A DNA stretch of 64,000 nucleotides from positions 288,633 through 352,632 of the forward strand of contig RHPI01003009.1 of NCBI GenBank assembly GCA_009103225.1, written 5' to 3'. The translations under genes and the position numbers were made by a program. The DNA is from Chlorokybus atmophyticus (taxonomy: Eukaryota > Streptophyta > Chlorokybophyceae > Chlorokybales > Chlorokybaceae). Positions 43,053-54,807 of this stretch are shown here, in pieces (the first letter of the stretch is position 1; each line of letters starts with the position of its first letter). Under the pieces are notes generated by a model. It was not told the DNA's origin. It saw only the letters and a list, made by a program, of their open reading frames with translations, and made no database searches.

Positions 43053-46000
43053 TTACCTGAACCGCATGCAATAAACGCGCCTTCGCGTGAGCACAATCAG
43101 CGTATTACTGTCTGGTGCAGCAGCACCGAGGACCGCATCATCATCAGCAACAGGTTCGAGCATGGCAACATGGGAAGGCGCCTGCTCAGCACCCTCCTCA
43201 GGGCGATCGTAAACGTAGACAGTGCGCGCAACCTCGCAGACAAATGCACGGCTGGCAGCTGGAAACACGCCAATGTGGCGCCTCTCGCGCTTGGAGGATA
43301 CAACGTACTGCGAACGCGGACATTGTAAGTTGACACATGCAGTAAACTTGTAACAATGTGCACACTTGCAATACAAACACATACAAGCACACTCAAGCAC
43401 CATCCCATACTTGCAGTGCGGGGAACGTTGCGCAGTGGGAGACTGAGGGCGGAGACAGCAGCAAGGAGAGAGCGCACACGCAGCCATGCACATCATCCGC
43501 AAGCACCATCGCCGGACGCCCATCGACGTGTGCCTCACACATAAGCCTCCTCCCATTTACATCGATTGCAGTCGGTACTTCCGCGGCTGGCCGCCCCTTG
43601 CTGTCAAGTTTGAACACATACAGCTGATGCGGCCCGGCATCACCATCTGGACCTAGCGCACAAACAGTTGACTCATGCTGCTTGACAAGTCAACTCGGAT
43701 TCACTAGCGCAGGTCTTACCAGACCCGAGAACATGACCATCCTCATCCTCATCGTCTGCCCCCTCGCCAAACAAATCCGGGATCTTTCCTTTGTCCATTA
43801 AAGCAACCGAGAGAGGGACGCCCGCGTCTGCCTCACCAGTCTCAGGAGTTCTGACATACAGCAGGTCAGCCAGATGTGAGATGCATACACAAAGTTACAG
43901 CACTACCTTGCAATGGGAGTATCGGGGGCACCAATGCCAGCGCGAGGGCCACGCGTGGTGCCAGCATGCAATACATCTGCAGGGAGGTCGCCTTCATGCG
44001 TGAAGCGCGAAAGGGCGGCACGCGCAGCGGCCACATGGTCTTCCGATAGCGTCTCGTCAACATTAAGGCCAGCGGCGTCACCTTCAAAGACAGTTGGCCA
44101 ACGCACGCTGCCGTCCATCTTGCGCATGCGCACCTCGAGCACGTCCTCTGTCCAAGCCCACGTCGAGAACCCAGGCACAATGGCACCGTACAGCTTCCCC
44201 GACAGCTGCCAGATCAACGGCTCTGTAGCAGCCGAAATACTTGTATCGCCCTCAACAGACTGCTTCTTTGCCATAGGTGCCCTCACCTCACCCTTCCCAA
44301 TGACTTCAATGCGCAGGTGCTCTGCGGTGTGCTTCGTGTGAGTAAGCTAGCTTGTGATCATACACGTTGTTTGCTGCGTGATGAACACCCTTGCCTTGTC
44401 TTGTCTACACAATTGCAAATCAATGGCCTTGCTTTCCATCAACAAACACTTTGCAGACTCACCTGGGGAGAAGGCCACAAGGACGTCCTGCACGTCCTCA
44501 CGGTTGATGTTCTTATGCAATACGACCTCACTACCGTCCTGTGACCACGAATACCGCGCAGCCGCTTCCGTTGGGCCGCCATGCATGCGCGTTCCTTGGT
44601 GAGGGTCCTCCTTGCCGCCCTCGCCATTGCTGCTCGCATTCAGTCCATCAGCAAGCTCCGCACCTCCGAGGGCGGCAATCCGAAATCCATCACCGGAAGT
44701 GGAAGCTGCGGCAGTAAGGAAAGCGGGTGTGTAGCGAAGGGTTCTAAAAGGTGTGCGTGCATGCAGTTTCCACTGCATCAAGCCACCGGCAGACTGGTCA
44801 TCGCGGGCTAAGGCAGCTGCCACAAGCGTGACATTGCACCTCGCAATGCTCCTGACCTGCGGTGGCTGCTCCTGACCATCTGTTCCTCCATCTTCACGCT
44901 GGTCGACAGCCTCATCAACGCGCTGCACCACGCACAACAGTTTGTCGCTTCCAGGAGCCATTGCAGCTGCTCTGACAACGAACCCTTGCCCCTGGTCCCC
45001 GCCAAGCACCCCATACACGCTCCCACTCAATCGCCAGCTGGCAGTGGAATCATCAGCCACCTCATACACGTGCAGAGCGCCAGCACCATTGGACACAACG
45101 GCCACGTCACATGCGGGGAAGGCCATGCTGGGAGGCAAAGCTTCGCCTTCATTACCATTGGTGGTGGAGACGGTATCGGGGTGAGGGAGGCGAGCAACAT
45201 GCGTGGGGACAGGGTCGTTGGAGGAATCATCTGTGGTGACAGCCGCTATGGTGCCCCTGGCTGAAACATAGTAGGCAGTAGGAGAAGCAGAGTGCGGGTT
45301 GACGAAAAGGTGGTTGTGCATGCGAAATTGCCGCACATACTCCAGCGAAAAATGCGAGTCCTCATCATCAGGCCGCCCTTCACGAACCTGTGTATCAATA
45401 TCGCCATTGCTCCCAATAGACGCAACGCTCACCTGCAGAATGGCACGAGTATTCTACACAATTCTCCAATACCGTGCTTGCGGACAGACTTGGTGTCCAT
45501 GCAAGAGGGACGTGTCCGTCAACTATTGCGCAGCTCGTCAAAAGTAGGAAGATAACTACCAGCAGTATAGGTTGCTTGAAAACGCCCTGGTAGCTGACAA
45601 CCCCATGACTCTCTGCGCGCCCTCACATGCCCAGCACAATGCATGTGTGCTGTGTTGAGTGCGTCTCCTACTACCTCTGCGTGTGCTTACGTCCGTTGTG
45701 TTCGGCCGATGGCATAGCAACAACAACAAACAGTTCGAATCTGCATGCGGCACACAACTTTCGCGGGGAGGGGCTTCATGCCAAAACCATATTGCATGCA
45801 ATGACGCATACCATTGGGCAAAGCGGTTCACAGCACAGGGCATTGCCATCATGTGCTATCATGTCATGTTGCAGTAGCATCGCGATATTGGATGACAACT
45901 AAAATTAATATTGAGAAATAAGGGGCTGAGCTGCCTGGCATGCGTTGGTGTGTTCTGGCAAAACCCAAGTGTGCTTGCTGCCTTTACAAGCCAAATGCAT

Positions 46001-46399
46001 GGGCTCCCAACCGTTGCGCCTCAGTGCAATGCGACACATGAATGTGTACAAACAACAATACTGTCTCGAGCATAAGCACAATGCACCTTGCATTGCTATG
46101 GACCCTGGGCCTTCCATGCATGCAATCTGTGAGTAATGCAGAGCAAAAGAGTGCAGAGGTCAAAGCAGCAGCCACGAGCGTAACAAACGGCGCTTGCACA
46201 AAAACAGCTGTCAAAGGTGTAAGCTAGACCGACAGACAGACGTTCGCTTCAACGCTGGTGTGCGCAAGCAGTAGGGGCAAAGCAGCAGCGAGTAAGCAAG
46301 AACCTGCGGATGGTGGGCTGCGTCCAGCTTGTAGCCCTTGAAGCGCGCAGCTGCGCCTCCGTCGCCATCGCCTCCGTAGTCTAGCCTAAAGCGCAGCAT
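43053..46399 (-). CDS. NUDCD1: NudC domain-containing protein 1 homologue
   Basis: Seven exons (46399-46304, 45586-45560, 45432-44463, 44321-43907, 43850-43720, 43652-43411, 43307-43053) join in phase to 711 residues. NUDCD1 relatives are HSP90-linked co-chaperones with a beta-propeller split around a CS (p23-like) domain. The N-terminus has FKGYKL at the same distance from the start Met as in animals. Next come FSLEYVRQFRMHNHLF, and the CS domain from about 338 (RYSWSQDGSEVVLHK through LIWQLSGKLYGAIV and WAWTEDVLEV). The C-terminal blade has YVVSSKRERRHIGVFPAAS and LTRRRVYCMRF. The second exon is only 27 bases; its boundaries are set by phase. The start was chosen over an upstream GTG frame because of an upstream stop and family length. 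Confidence 0.9.
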
Positions 46400-46824
46400 C
46401 TCGCCGCTGGCGCCACTACCGGAGACCGCCGCCGCCGCCGCCGCTTGGCAAAACTGCTGTTCCACGTCATCGTGCTATCCATCCACAACCAACTTCTGTA
46501 ACAGCAATAGTGTCGTGCTGCACAACTGTGCATGATTGCACACTGTTTCACAATGCAACATGCACAACGCTGTTCTTGGCTGCGCACAGTTGTAGCATGA
46601 ATTGCCAGTTAATCGTGAAGACTTCACAATGGCCCAGTTTCAATGGCTGTTGTCATACCGCTGACAGCCCGTTGCAACATGCATGTGCATGTGTGTTGCT
46701 TATTTCGTATTTACAAGGTGAAGGCCCTTCCCCCCTCATTGAGACTGACCCTCAAATCTGTATAGTGGTAGTTGTAATCACAGAAAGTTTAAATACATTG
46801 ATAAGGGGTGTAGGGCTTTATACA

Positions 46825-46855
46825 GGGCGGGCGTCCGTGCAGATGGCTCGCACGC
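46825..46855 (+). repeat. 31-base copy of cysteine synthase exon at gap edge
   Basis: The last 31 bases before the gap match 41528-41558 at 30 of 31 positions, including TCCGTGCAGATGGCTCGCAC. The neighbourhood to the left does not match. This looks like an assembly mis-join or a partial gene duplicate whose rest lies in the gap. Confidence 0.75.
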
Positions 46856-47271
46856 NNNNNNNNNNNNNNNNNNNNNNNNNNNNNNNNNNNNNNNNNNNNN
46901 NNNNNNNNNNNNNNNNNNNNNNNNNNNNNNNNNNNNNNNNNNNNNNNNNNNNNNNNNNNNNNNNNNNNNNNNNNNNNNNNNNNNNNNNNNNNNNNNNNNN
47001 NNNNNNNNNNNNNNNNNNNNNNNNNNNNNNNNNNNNNNNNNNNNNNNNNNNNNNNNNNNNNNNNNNNNNNNNNNNNNNNNNNNNNNNNNNNNNNNNNNNN
47101 NNNNNNNNNNNNNNNNNNNNNNNNNNNNNNNNNNNNNNNNNNNNNNNNNNNNNNNNNNNNNNNNNNNNNNNNNNNNNNNNNNNNNNNNNNNNNNNNNNNN
47201 NNNNNNNNNNNNNNNNNNNNNNNNNNNNNNNNNNNNNNNNNNNNNNNNNNNNNNNNNNNNNNNNNNNNNNN
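46856..47271. other. Assembly gap
   Basis: A run of undetermined bases. See the cysteine synthase fragment directly to its left. Confidence 0.95.
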
Positions 47272-47538
47272 GTGTCTCTCCAACCAGGTACAGATGATAG
47301 CGTAATTGTCAGAACTTCACACGTGAATATTTGAATTCAACCTATGATTTGCACTTGATTGGCAAACCATTGTGTTTAAAGATACAACTCAATCTGGTCT
47401 GCATAATATTAAGCGCTGGATGTGCACACATACACACAATAGCGTCTTCGATTTTCTGTACACACGCGCATGCGCGCACACATTTCAACAGCTAGAGCTC
47501 TGGTGGTTATGCTAGGCCTAGCCAAGTTCCTTAAAAGA

Positions 47539-47542
<4 letters not shown>

Positions 47543-47602
<60 letters not shown>

Positions 47603-47612
47603 NAGAGAGAGA
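47543..47612 (+). repeat. GA dinucleotide microsatellite
   Basis: About 35 tandem GA units with one undetermined base at 47603. Simple sequence with no gene context. Confidence 0.9.
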
Positions 47613-49313
47613 TGTGTGGACGTATGTTTAAATGCGAGAATGCACTTACAACTACTTGTGATAATCGTTGCATACAACAGTTGCTAATGTGGCCCCCAAA
47701 CTTGAGTTGCAATTGCTGCTGGGCTCTTGTTTTTTAAAACCCGTCGCGTAGTTTCCTATGAATTGAACAGTGACATATCATGTAGAAAAGGGTCGCTTTT
47801 TATTCCTTATTGCATTTAAAAGAAGTATAAAAGTCGAAGCTAAGATACTTGTAGTAATGGCTTCGCAATGCATGACATGTATATATTGTGTTTGCTTCAA
47901 TACGAGTTGACAGAATAGGCAGCAAGTATACCTTGATATGCAAAAGGTAGCGCACCAGCCTGGCAGAGTAGTTTATGCATGAAGATAATAACCATAGCGT
48001 GGCTCCTTGCTGACTCGGCAATGAAGATGTTCGATTTGTTGGGTACCTAAAGACTTGAACTTAGGTACCGATGAGCTACTGATAACATTATCAATAGCAC
48101 ATCAGTACCTATCTTGTGACAGTATCTCTGCAAGATAATAGCGCTGTTAACGTACATGCGTACGACATGTACAACAAATATCATTTATGATAATTATGTA
48201 TGAATGATACAATGCAAAAATCACGTATTTAATGCAATCAACAGTAAACCATATACGGTGGTTCTTAAGTTCGAGTCATTATGCTAATGTATCATTATTA
48301 TTAACATTCATATGACTATTACCCCGCGTTAGCAACTTCAATGGTAACTTGTATGTGCACAACACGTACAGCAAATGCAGATTATGATAAGTTTACATAC
48401 ACACACTCATAAAGCCCAATTCACATGTTGGTTGCATTCAGAATTGAACCATCAAGAGTTGTCAATTCTATTCACCTGTTGATTTGTGGATCAAGGAACG
48501 AATGTTCATAAGATGTAGAAAACACATATATGCGTTTTACATCTAGATCTTTGCTGCGAACAAAGTCGGACTTCAAAGTCCATCACGCATCTCATGAGTA
48601 TCGTGCCACACTCTGTCCGCGTCAACATCGCGCAAGGCACTTTCCCTAGCGAACTTTTGTCCTCCCGCCTGCAAGCGCACGACCCTGTCAGTTAAGGACT
48701 TCTCAGACTTTTTGGGGGTCCTTTTGCCAGCCTCTGTGTGGCGATGATAAGCACATGAGATGCTGACAGGCAGCAGATCTGTCCGAGGCTCTGTACCGGC
48801 AGACGTGGCCGGTCAAGACCCGCCGTCGCAGTCTGGCAGCAGCGCAATCTCGTCTCGTGGGATCCGCCCGTCGTGCATTTGCGTTGCGTTCTATTGAGGG
48901 CTCGTGTCTATCTCTCCCGCCATTGGAGTTATCGCCAGCCTGAGCACTGCATGGCGCCACATTGAAAAGACCACGGAGAGGAAGGGCAGAAGCTTGGGAG
49001 GTTGTTAGGGCCCTGTGTGTGTTATGTTGCTATTGTTCAGGCGGTGGCCATCGCGGGGTCGCCACGCTAGCTTGGCTTCCTGTGTGTAAAGGTATAACAG
49101 GCGCAGCTCAGCTATCGGCGCCTCGTTGTTGGTGTACGTGGTGCCCGCACAGCTGTCTTTGGAGCCGTCCTCTTACGGGTCATGCCAAGTGAGTGTCGCT
49201 GGCAATCCTTCGTGTAACATTCTGGGTGCTGTATTTCTGTGCTGCTTTGCGTGCTGACCGCCCTTGGCGCAGACGGTAGGAGTGCCGGGGACGTTGCCGC
49301 ACCTGCCGGAGAC

Positions 49314-52025
49314 ATGCCGTCCGCTAAGGACCGCGAGGAGGCCCGCCAACGCGCTCAGCTGGAGACCAAGGCGCGGAACGGCCGCATGGCCAAGGGCGGA
49401 CCTGGCGCCAAAGCTGAGTCCGCTGTGGACAGGGGAGAATCACTCCCTCCTCTGACCGACGAGGAGGCCCGGCTACTGGAGCAGGGCGCCCGCAAAGTGC
49501 AGCAGGAAGCTGCTGACATCCGGGAGACGCTGGTGCAAGCTGCCAATGCTGGAGCGACCGAGGATCTTCGTGTTCTTGAGGAGAGCAACTTCGAAAAGGC
49601 CAAGAAGTATGGGATCAGCCCTGGCGAGATTGCGGGGCAGGCAAACGGTGGTCAGGTACACATGATGCCCATAGTTGTTGGTGTGTGTGCACTTGGCAAT
49701 CCTTTGCCAAGTGCCTTCTGTAATGTTCATGTCAGCGAGTTTATGTGCCAACGGGTTGCCGGTCACTGTTTGGGTGCAGGTGTTGCTGCATGCCTAGTTG
49801 TCTCGCGTCCATATGTGTAGACTGCGCACAGTTGTGCACCCATGTAATTGCCGTATATTTTCTGGCGGTTACACTGCAAGTGTCTGCTTTGTGCGCTGTG
49901 CGGTGCATCATATGCTCAGCTGTTGTCTGTTCCAGGGTAACTCCTAGGGCACCCTTGCTTATACGCTTCAAGTAAGCCATCAGGTGTTTAGATAGTGATT
50001 GTCATGCCATCTGGCCGGCTAAGTTGTGTAGTAGGGTGAGGTTGTAGTTGCTACTCCCAAGAGTTGTGAGTTCCTAGCTTTACATCAGATTAGCCGAGAT
50101 TTAGTTAGCAAGCATGGTTAGGTCAGAAGCAGGGTAATGAGTGGTAGGAACGCTGGGTTCAGTTCTCAGCTAAACAGTGCCTTGCTGGTGGAATACTGTT
50201 TGTGACCTTGCAGATTTGTGTGACAGCCCTGCAATATGAAGTTGTGCACAAATATATATGTTACCACTGTGTTGCACCAGTGTTGGTCTGTGCCTTCCAC
50301 AAAATCTTAATTTCGGTTTGTACATAGGCTGGCCAACAGAGGCAGGGGAGTTTTGAGGCAAACGCCGATCAGGTCAAGCGTTCCGCCCAGCAGCAAGCTG
50401 GGAAGGCAGTGGACTATGCACAGGTGGGTCTGTCTGTGCGGCATTGGCATTGCATTGGCTTTATGAACATCAGCCCTGCGGATGTCTGCACTGGCATTGC
50501 TTTCGTGTCATCATCCGGATTGTGCTGACGCCGCTCTATGGTCAGTCCGCAGGTCAGCAAGCATTGGGTGTAGGGTTTGCCGCTGCTGACATGGCAGGCG
50601 AGGCCAAGAACAAGGTCGGTGAGAAGGTTGGTGAGGCGCAGGCGTATGGAGCAGACAAGGCACGTCAGGCTCAGCAATATGCCCAAGGTGTCGTGGCCAG
50701 GGGCCAGGAGTATGGACAAGAAGCTTATCAGAAGGGTCAAGAGTACGCCCATGAAGCCTACGACAAGGGGCATGAAGTTGCTGATCGTGCGCGGGGAGTT
50801 GCGCAAGAGGCATATGGCAAAGGTCAAGCTGCAGTTGGTCAGGCACAGGAGTATGCCAAGGACACATACAGCAAGGGCGTTTCCGCTGCTCAACAGGTTC
50901 GCTCTGACCTTGCCAGAGCCCGCGAGGAGGCCGCCCAGGAAGTGCCCCCAATCTCTGTTTTTCAGGCAAGTCTCACAGTTTAAAATTTCTGCTCACACTG
51001 CGCCCATTGACAATGTGTTTTGCCCATTGAAACGTATGAATTGTGTTCTTAACTGTGGCCGACAGGTGGCCAAGGATGCTGCTGGACTTCTCACCGATGT
51101 AACTACCATTCTGCGGGCAGCGGCCGAAGGTGGCACCATGGATCTAATCTATGCCTCAAGAGACCTACTGTGGCGGGCGGTGACTTGGGCACGTGGTGCC
51201 AGTGCGTCAGCAGCACACAAGGCGCAGGACCTGGCTGCCACAGCACAGGCCAAGGGTTATGAAGCTGCTGAAGCTGCGCAAACAAAGGCTTATGATATGG
51301 CTGAGTTGGCACAGACGAAGGCACATGATGCCGCTGCCATGGCCCAGGGTAAGGCACAGGATCTGTCCGTTGCTGCACAAGACGCTGCTGCATATGCGCA
51401 AGTCAAGGCCCAGGACGTGACCCACAAAGCCCAAGAGACAGGTTGGGGCTGGAGCTTTTGTTATTATGCGGCTGCAACATGATGGTAGTTACTGACAACC
51501 AGGGTCTGCCAGGATCGGGAATCATATTCACTGTGAGAGGCATCCTTGCTGCTATCCTATCAAGGGGTAAAGACTACGTTGTTGCTCAAGGTGCTGTTCA
51601 CAAGTTTAGCCGCTGGCTTGGCTCATACATTGCTTTGGTGTTTAGGTGCGGATACTGTCGACAGCACTGGGGAGCGCAGGGCGTTTGTACAGCAGAAGGG
51701 CGAGCAGTACAAGGGCCAGGCCGAAGAAGTTGTCCGCAGCGCTCAGGAAAAGGGCGAGCAGTACAAGGGTCAGGCTGAGGATGTCATCCGCAGCGCTCAG
51801 GCCAAGGGCGAGCAGTATAAGGAGCAGGCGCAGGATGTTGCAGCAGGAGTTTCGGTTGATGCACGACGTGCTGCGAATTCTGCTGCTGACCAGCTGAAGG
51901 GTTTGGTTGGTCAGGCTGCGGACACTACTGAGGGTGTGATTGAGGCTGGCAAGCAGAAGACACAGGCCACACTCGAGGCCTCCAAGCCCCGCATCCAGGA
52001 GAAGGAAGTACGCCTTACCCGTTGA
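49314..52025 (+). CDS. LEA-like 11-mer repeat protein
   Basis: Five exons (49314-49655, 50328-50423, 50546-50965, 51066-51441, 51646-52025) join in phase to 537 residues. Exons 3 to 5 each carry their own block of imperfect 11-residue repeats. Exon 3 is Tyr/Gly/Gln-rich (GQEYGQEAYQKGQEYAHEAY), exon 4 is Ala-rich (AQTKAYDMAELAQTKAHDAA), and exon 5 has KGEQYKGQAE followed by (E/D)V(V/I)RSAQ three times. This periodicity predicts long amphipathic helices, as in group 3 (LEA_4) late-embryogenesis-abundant proteins, which protect membranes and proteins during drying. A hydrophobic patch starts exon 4. The N-terminal 110 residues are charged and unlike LEA repeats. The intron after 50965 begins GC. 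The start is the first ATG of a GC-rich exon. Lipid-droplet or apolipoprotein-like helices are an alternative reading. Confidence 0.75.
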
Positions 52026-52981
52026 GTGCCAGGTTTCTGTGGCGTTGGCTTTCATGTATACTGTGCATGTGTACCATAGGTAGTTGTTTGCTGTGCGTGT
52101 ACAGCTGTTGCGTGCGTTGTATAGGATTAGTTGTGTGCACCAAGTTGGTGCTTTGTGTAGCACTGCAGTGTTGGCCCGCAAACTCATGTAACCTGAATCA
52201 AGTCTAGCCCCTGAACGTGCTATGCCTGCTTGTGAATCACGCCGACATATATTGTGGGTCGCAATGCTATGTCAGTGGTTTTGTTGCACAGTTGGTGTAG
52301 TTGGAGTGTAGCTGCACATGCAAGCACTTGTCTGCATGCACGTTGTTACACTATGCTACACCGCAGCATTTGTTCACCTTCGAATGCATGCTGCAGCTTT
52401 AACAACTCTACATTGCATACCACCGGCCTACTGCACCTGCCTAGCCAAGATAACCTGCATACGCAAACACCATGGTTCTTGGGTTGGTAATTTGCTATTT
52501 TTGCTTTACTGCGTGAATTGTCAGTTGCTGACGCATACACATCTGACACTTTGTGCTGACCATAGCCTTTGTGTCTGTTGGCAATGGTAGAGCGGCACTA
52601 CAATGTGGTGCATGCAAGTAGAGCAGTTCAGTTGATGCATCCTCCATCATGGTAGTATGTGCGGGATAGGTGCGAGACAATTGGCGACATGCATGACGTT
52701 AAATAGTATAGCATGCAAACACAGTTACGTACACCATCTGTGTGATCGCATGCATGCATGTGCGTGTACCATAATCATAGACGCTATGTGTAGAATATAT
52801 GCCATGGTGTGCATAAGTGAACTTGAGGGCTGTCTGCGTGCAACATACGCCACGCGTTGCATGGTGTTGTAGCACGTCATATATCCTATACACACAAGCC
52901 CACCACATACATGAGATCGCTTGTACTAACTGACCATGCCTGCTACCCACACACAACCACATACACCGACACGTGTACACG
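52026..52981. other. Intergenic region
   Basis: The 3' flank of the LEA-like gene, then TG/CA-rich sequence with CATGCATG motifs. No supported gene. Confidence 0.5.
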
Positions 52982-53326
52982 CTATGTCACACATGTGTCT
53001 AAGCGCCTGATGCAGCCGCTGTCGCCACCGATGCTCGCGGTCCCGTCCGCAGCGGGCTCCAGTCCGGTACCGCTGCTACCGCCACGCTTCAGCAGCGCTA
53101 GGCCCTGCAGCTGATTCAGCAGCGCCACGGCTACGCGTTGCTGAATCAGGGCCACGTACCCATCAAGGCGTTGCAACGGCAGCCCTCTCGTGTACACCGC
53201 CTGGCGTGCGCATGTCCTCAACACCTCTGCAAAAGCTGCCCCTATCTCGTGCCGTGGGTCTCCACCGCCAGCGGGAAGGATGTGTCCGCCGGTGGGGGTG
53301 ATCACTGTACTGGCGCCGTTTGCCAT
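52982..53326 (-). CDS. Small orphan ORF in a GC island
   Basis: An ATG-initiated frame of 114 residues lies in a 500-base GC-rich island with good third-position GC. The central part is predicted helical (EIGAAFAEVLRTCARQAVY and ALIQQRVAVALLNQLQG), and a Gly/Ser tail follows. I do not recognise it. An extra upstream exon is possible, since an ATG with a donor-like CCTGGTGAGA lies near 53457 on the same strand. A CT/GA repeat lies just upstream in its orientation. Confidence 0.45.
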   Translation of the reverse strand: MANGASTVITPTGGHILPAGGGDPRHEIGAAFAEVLRTCARQAVYTRGLPLQRLDGYVALIQQRVAVALLNQLQGLALLKRGGSSGTGLEPAADGTASIGGDSGCIRRLDTCVT

Positions 53327-53497
53327 TCTTCGCGTCACGTGCTGCCGAACCGAGCGCGACGCCACACGCCGTGACCGTCACGTCCAACCCGGCGATCCTT
53401 CCCCGCCACCAAAGCTACGCGCCGCCCGCGCGTCTCACCAGGGCGAATCGGCTCCATGGCATGCCGTGCAACGGAGGACATGCAGTGCAATGCAGCG

Positions 53498-53502
<5 letters not shown>

Positions 53503-53589
<87 letters not shown>
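53503..53589 (+). repeat. CT dinucleotide microsatellite
   Basis: About 43 tandem CT units. Read on the minus strand it is a GA tract about 180 bases upstream of the small orphan ORF, a place where GA repeats can act as promoter elements in plants. That role here is only a guess. Confidence 0.9.
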
Positions 53590-53593
<4 letters not shown>

Positions 53594-54807
53594 ACACTCT
53601 CATAGGGCTGCTAGGCTCATACACATGCAGGCGCTCTAGCCCGGTGGTCGAGTGGGTGAGTGCTTGTGGTGTTTGTGACATTGCATGTACAGATTGCCTT
53701 TTCCATCCTGTGTACACTGCCTGTCGTACGTACTACGGGCAGGGTCCCTGCTGCGCTGTGTGCTGCAGCCAGCGCCAGCGGTGCTGCTGGTGATCATGGT
53801 GCCGGGGTGGGGTTGTGCGATTGTGATGGCATTTGCAAGCTGTATTACCACTGCCTGCTTCCCATGCTCGTGCACAATGTCACGTGCTGGCCTGCACGTG
53901 CGCTGGGTCCTGCAGCATCGCCTGAGCGGTGCCGTCGCAGGTCTTCGACCAGCACCTTGACCAGCAGCACAGCGGGGCGTGCAGTACTTCAGTACACGTA
54001 GACGTCGTTACGGAGCATTTTATGTCGCACGTGCATAGGGTGTGCGTAGTGCAGTGAGGTAGTGAGGTAGTGCTTTACATTGCGCGTAGTTATTGTACTT
54101 GGTGTTGCTGTGGGTATGGGCATATGAACGGTGTTGACCTTTGCTGGTGCTATCGTGCAGCTACTGTACAGTGTTGTTGCAGTTTCCATCCATTGTGCAA
54201 CCATTGCCTGCTTGCATGCATTGCAGCAGGGCTTGGGATCCAACATGAAATGAGCGGGGTAGAGCGCACGGGATGCGGGATGTAACCTGTGTACATGAAT
54301 CAAATTGTAGTGTGTGACTGTGTGTACTAAAAGCATGTTATTGTACATTCAGTAACACCCAGTGCTTCCTTCAGGCAATTTGTAATAACAACACAACCAA
54401 GGTAGAAACACATGGGCTGGCCAAGCACGAGGCTTCAGTTTTTGAGCACGGTTTAATCACACAACAGGTGCCAGGCTCCACGTAACCAACCCGTTTCTTT
54501 GAACGTGCACAATGTGCAACAGTTACAACAAACATTGCCTCCATACATCCTGCGCGTTTCACAGCACTGGACACCTAGCAGAGCTACGGCCGCTTGATAA
54601 CCAACAAGGGTAAGATTTTTGTGGCAAGCGTTCCGACGACCATGCTCTCAGAGTTGTAAAGTTCTACGACTGAGATATGACTCGCTCGCATGTGCATGCG
54701 GAGCAGAGTGGGCAGAGCAAGCCAGCCATGTGCCTGCACCAGGCCGTATGTACGAGGCGCAATGGCCATGATGGGTGTGACCCGTCTTGCGAGCTTGAGT
54801 TTGTTAG
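53590..54807. other. Intergenic region
   Basis: Mixed composition, short ORFs without motifs. It includes the 3' flank of the RNA methyltransferase gene. Nothing supported. Confidence 0.5.

Larger units (their letters stand above)
46400..49313. other. Intergenic region with gap and GA repeat
   Basis: Contains the assembly gap 46856-47271, a 31-base copy of a cysteine synthase exon on its left edge (46825-46855), a GA microsatellite, an AT-rich desert (47620-48590) and a GC-richer stretch (48600-49313) that probably holds the promoter and 5' UTR of the LEA-like gene. No gene is supported. Confidence 0.5.

Noticed and set aside
44347-45432. Single-exon gene of 361 codons
   Set aside because: It is the third exon of the NUDCD1 homologue. 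It starts with GTG directly after an AG acceptor, and the flanking exons join in phase.
47543-47612. Repeat tract as a CRISPR-like array
   Set aside because: It is a plain GA dinucleotide repeat without spacers, in a eukaryotic nuclear context.
53335-53595. ORF MSEREREREREREREREREe-type peptide
   Set aside because: Produced by translating the CT/GA microsatellite. Not a gene.
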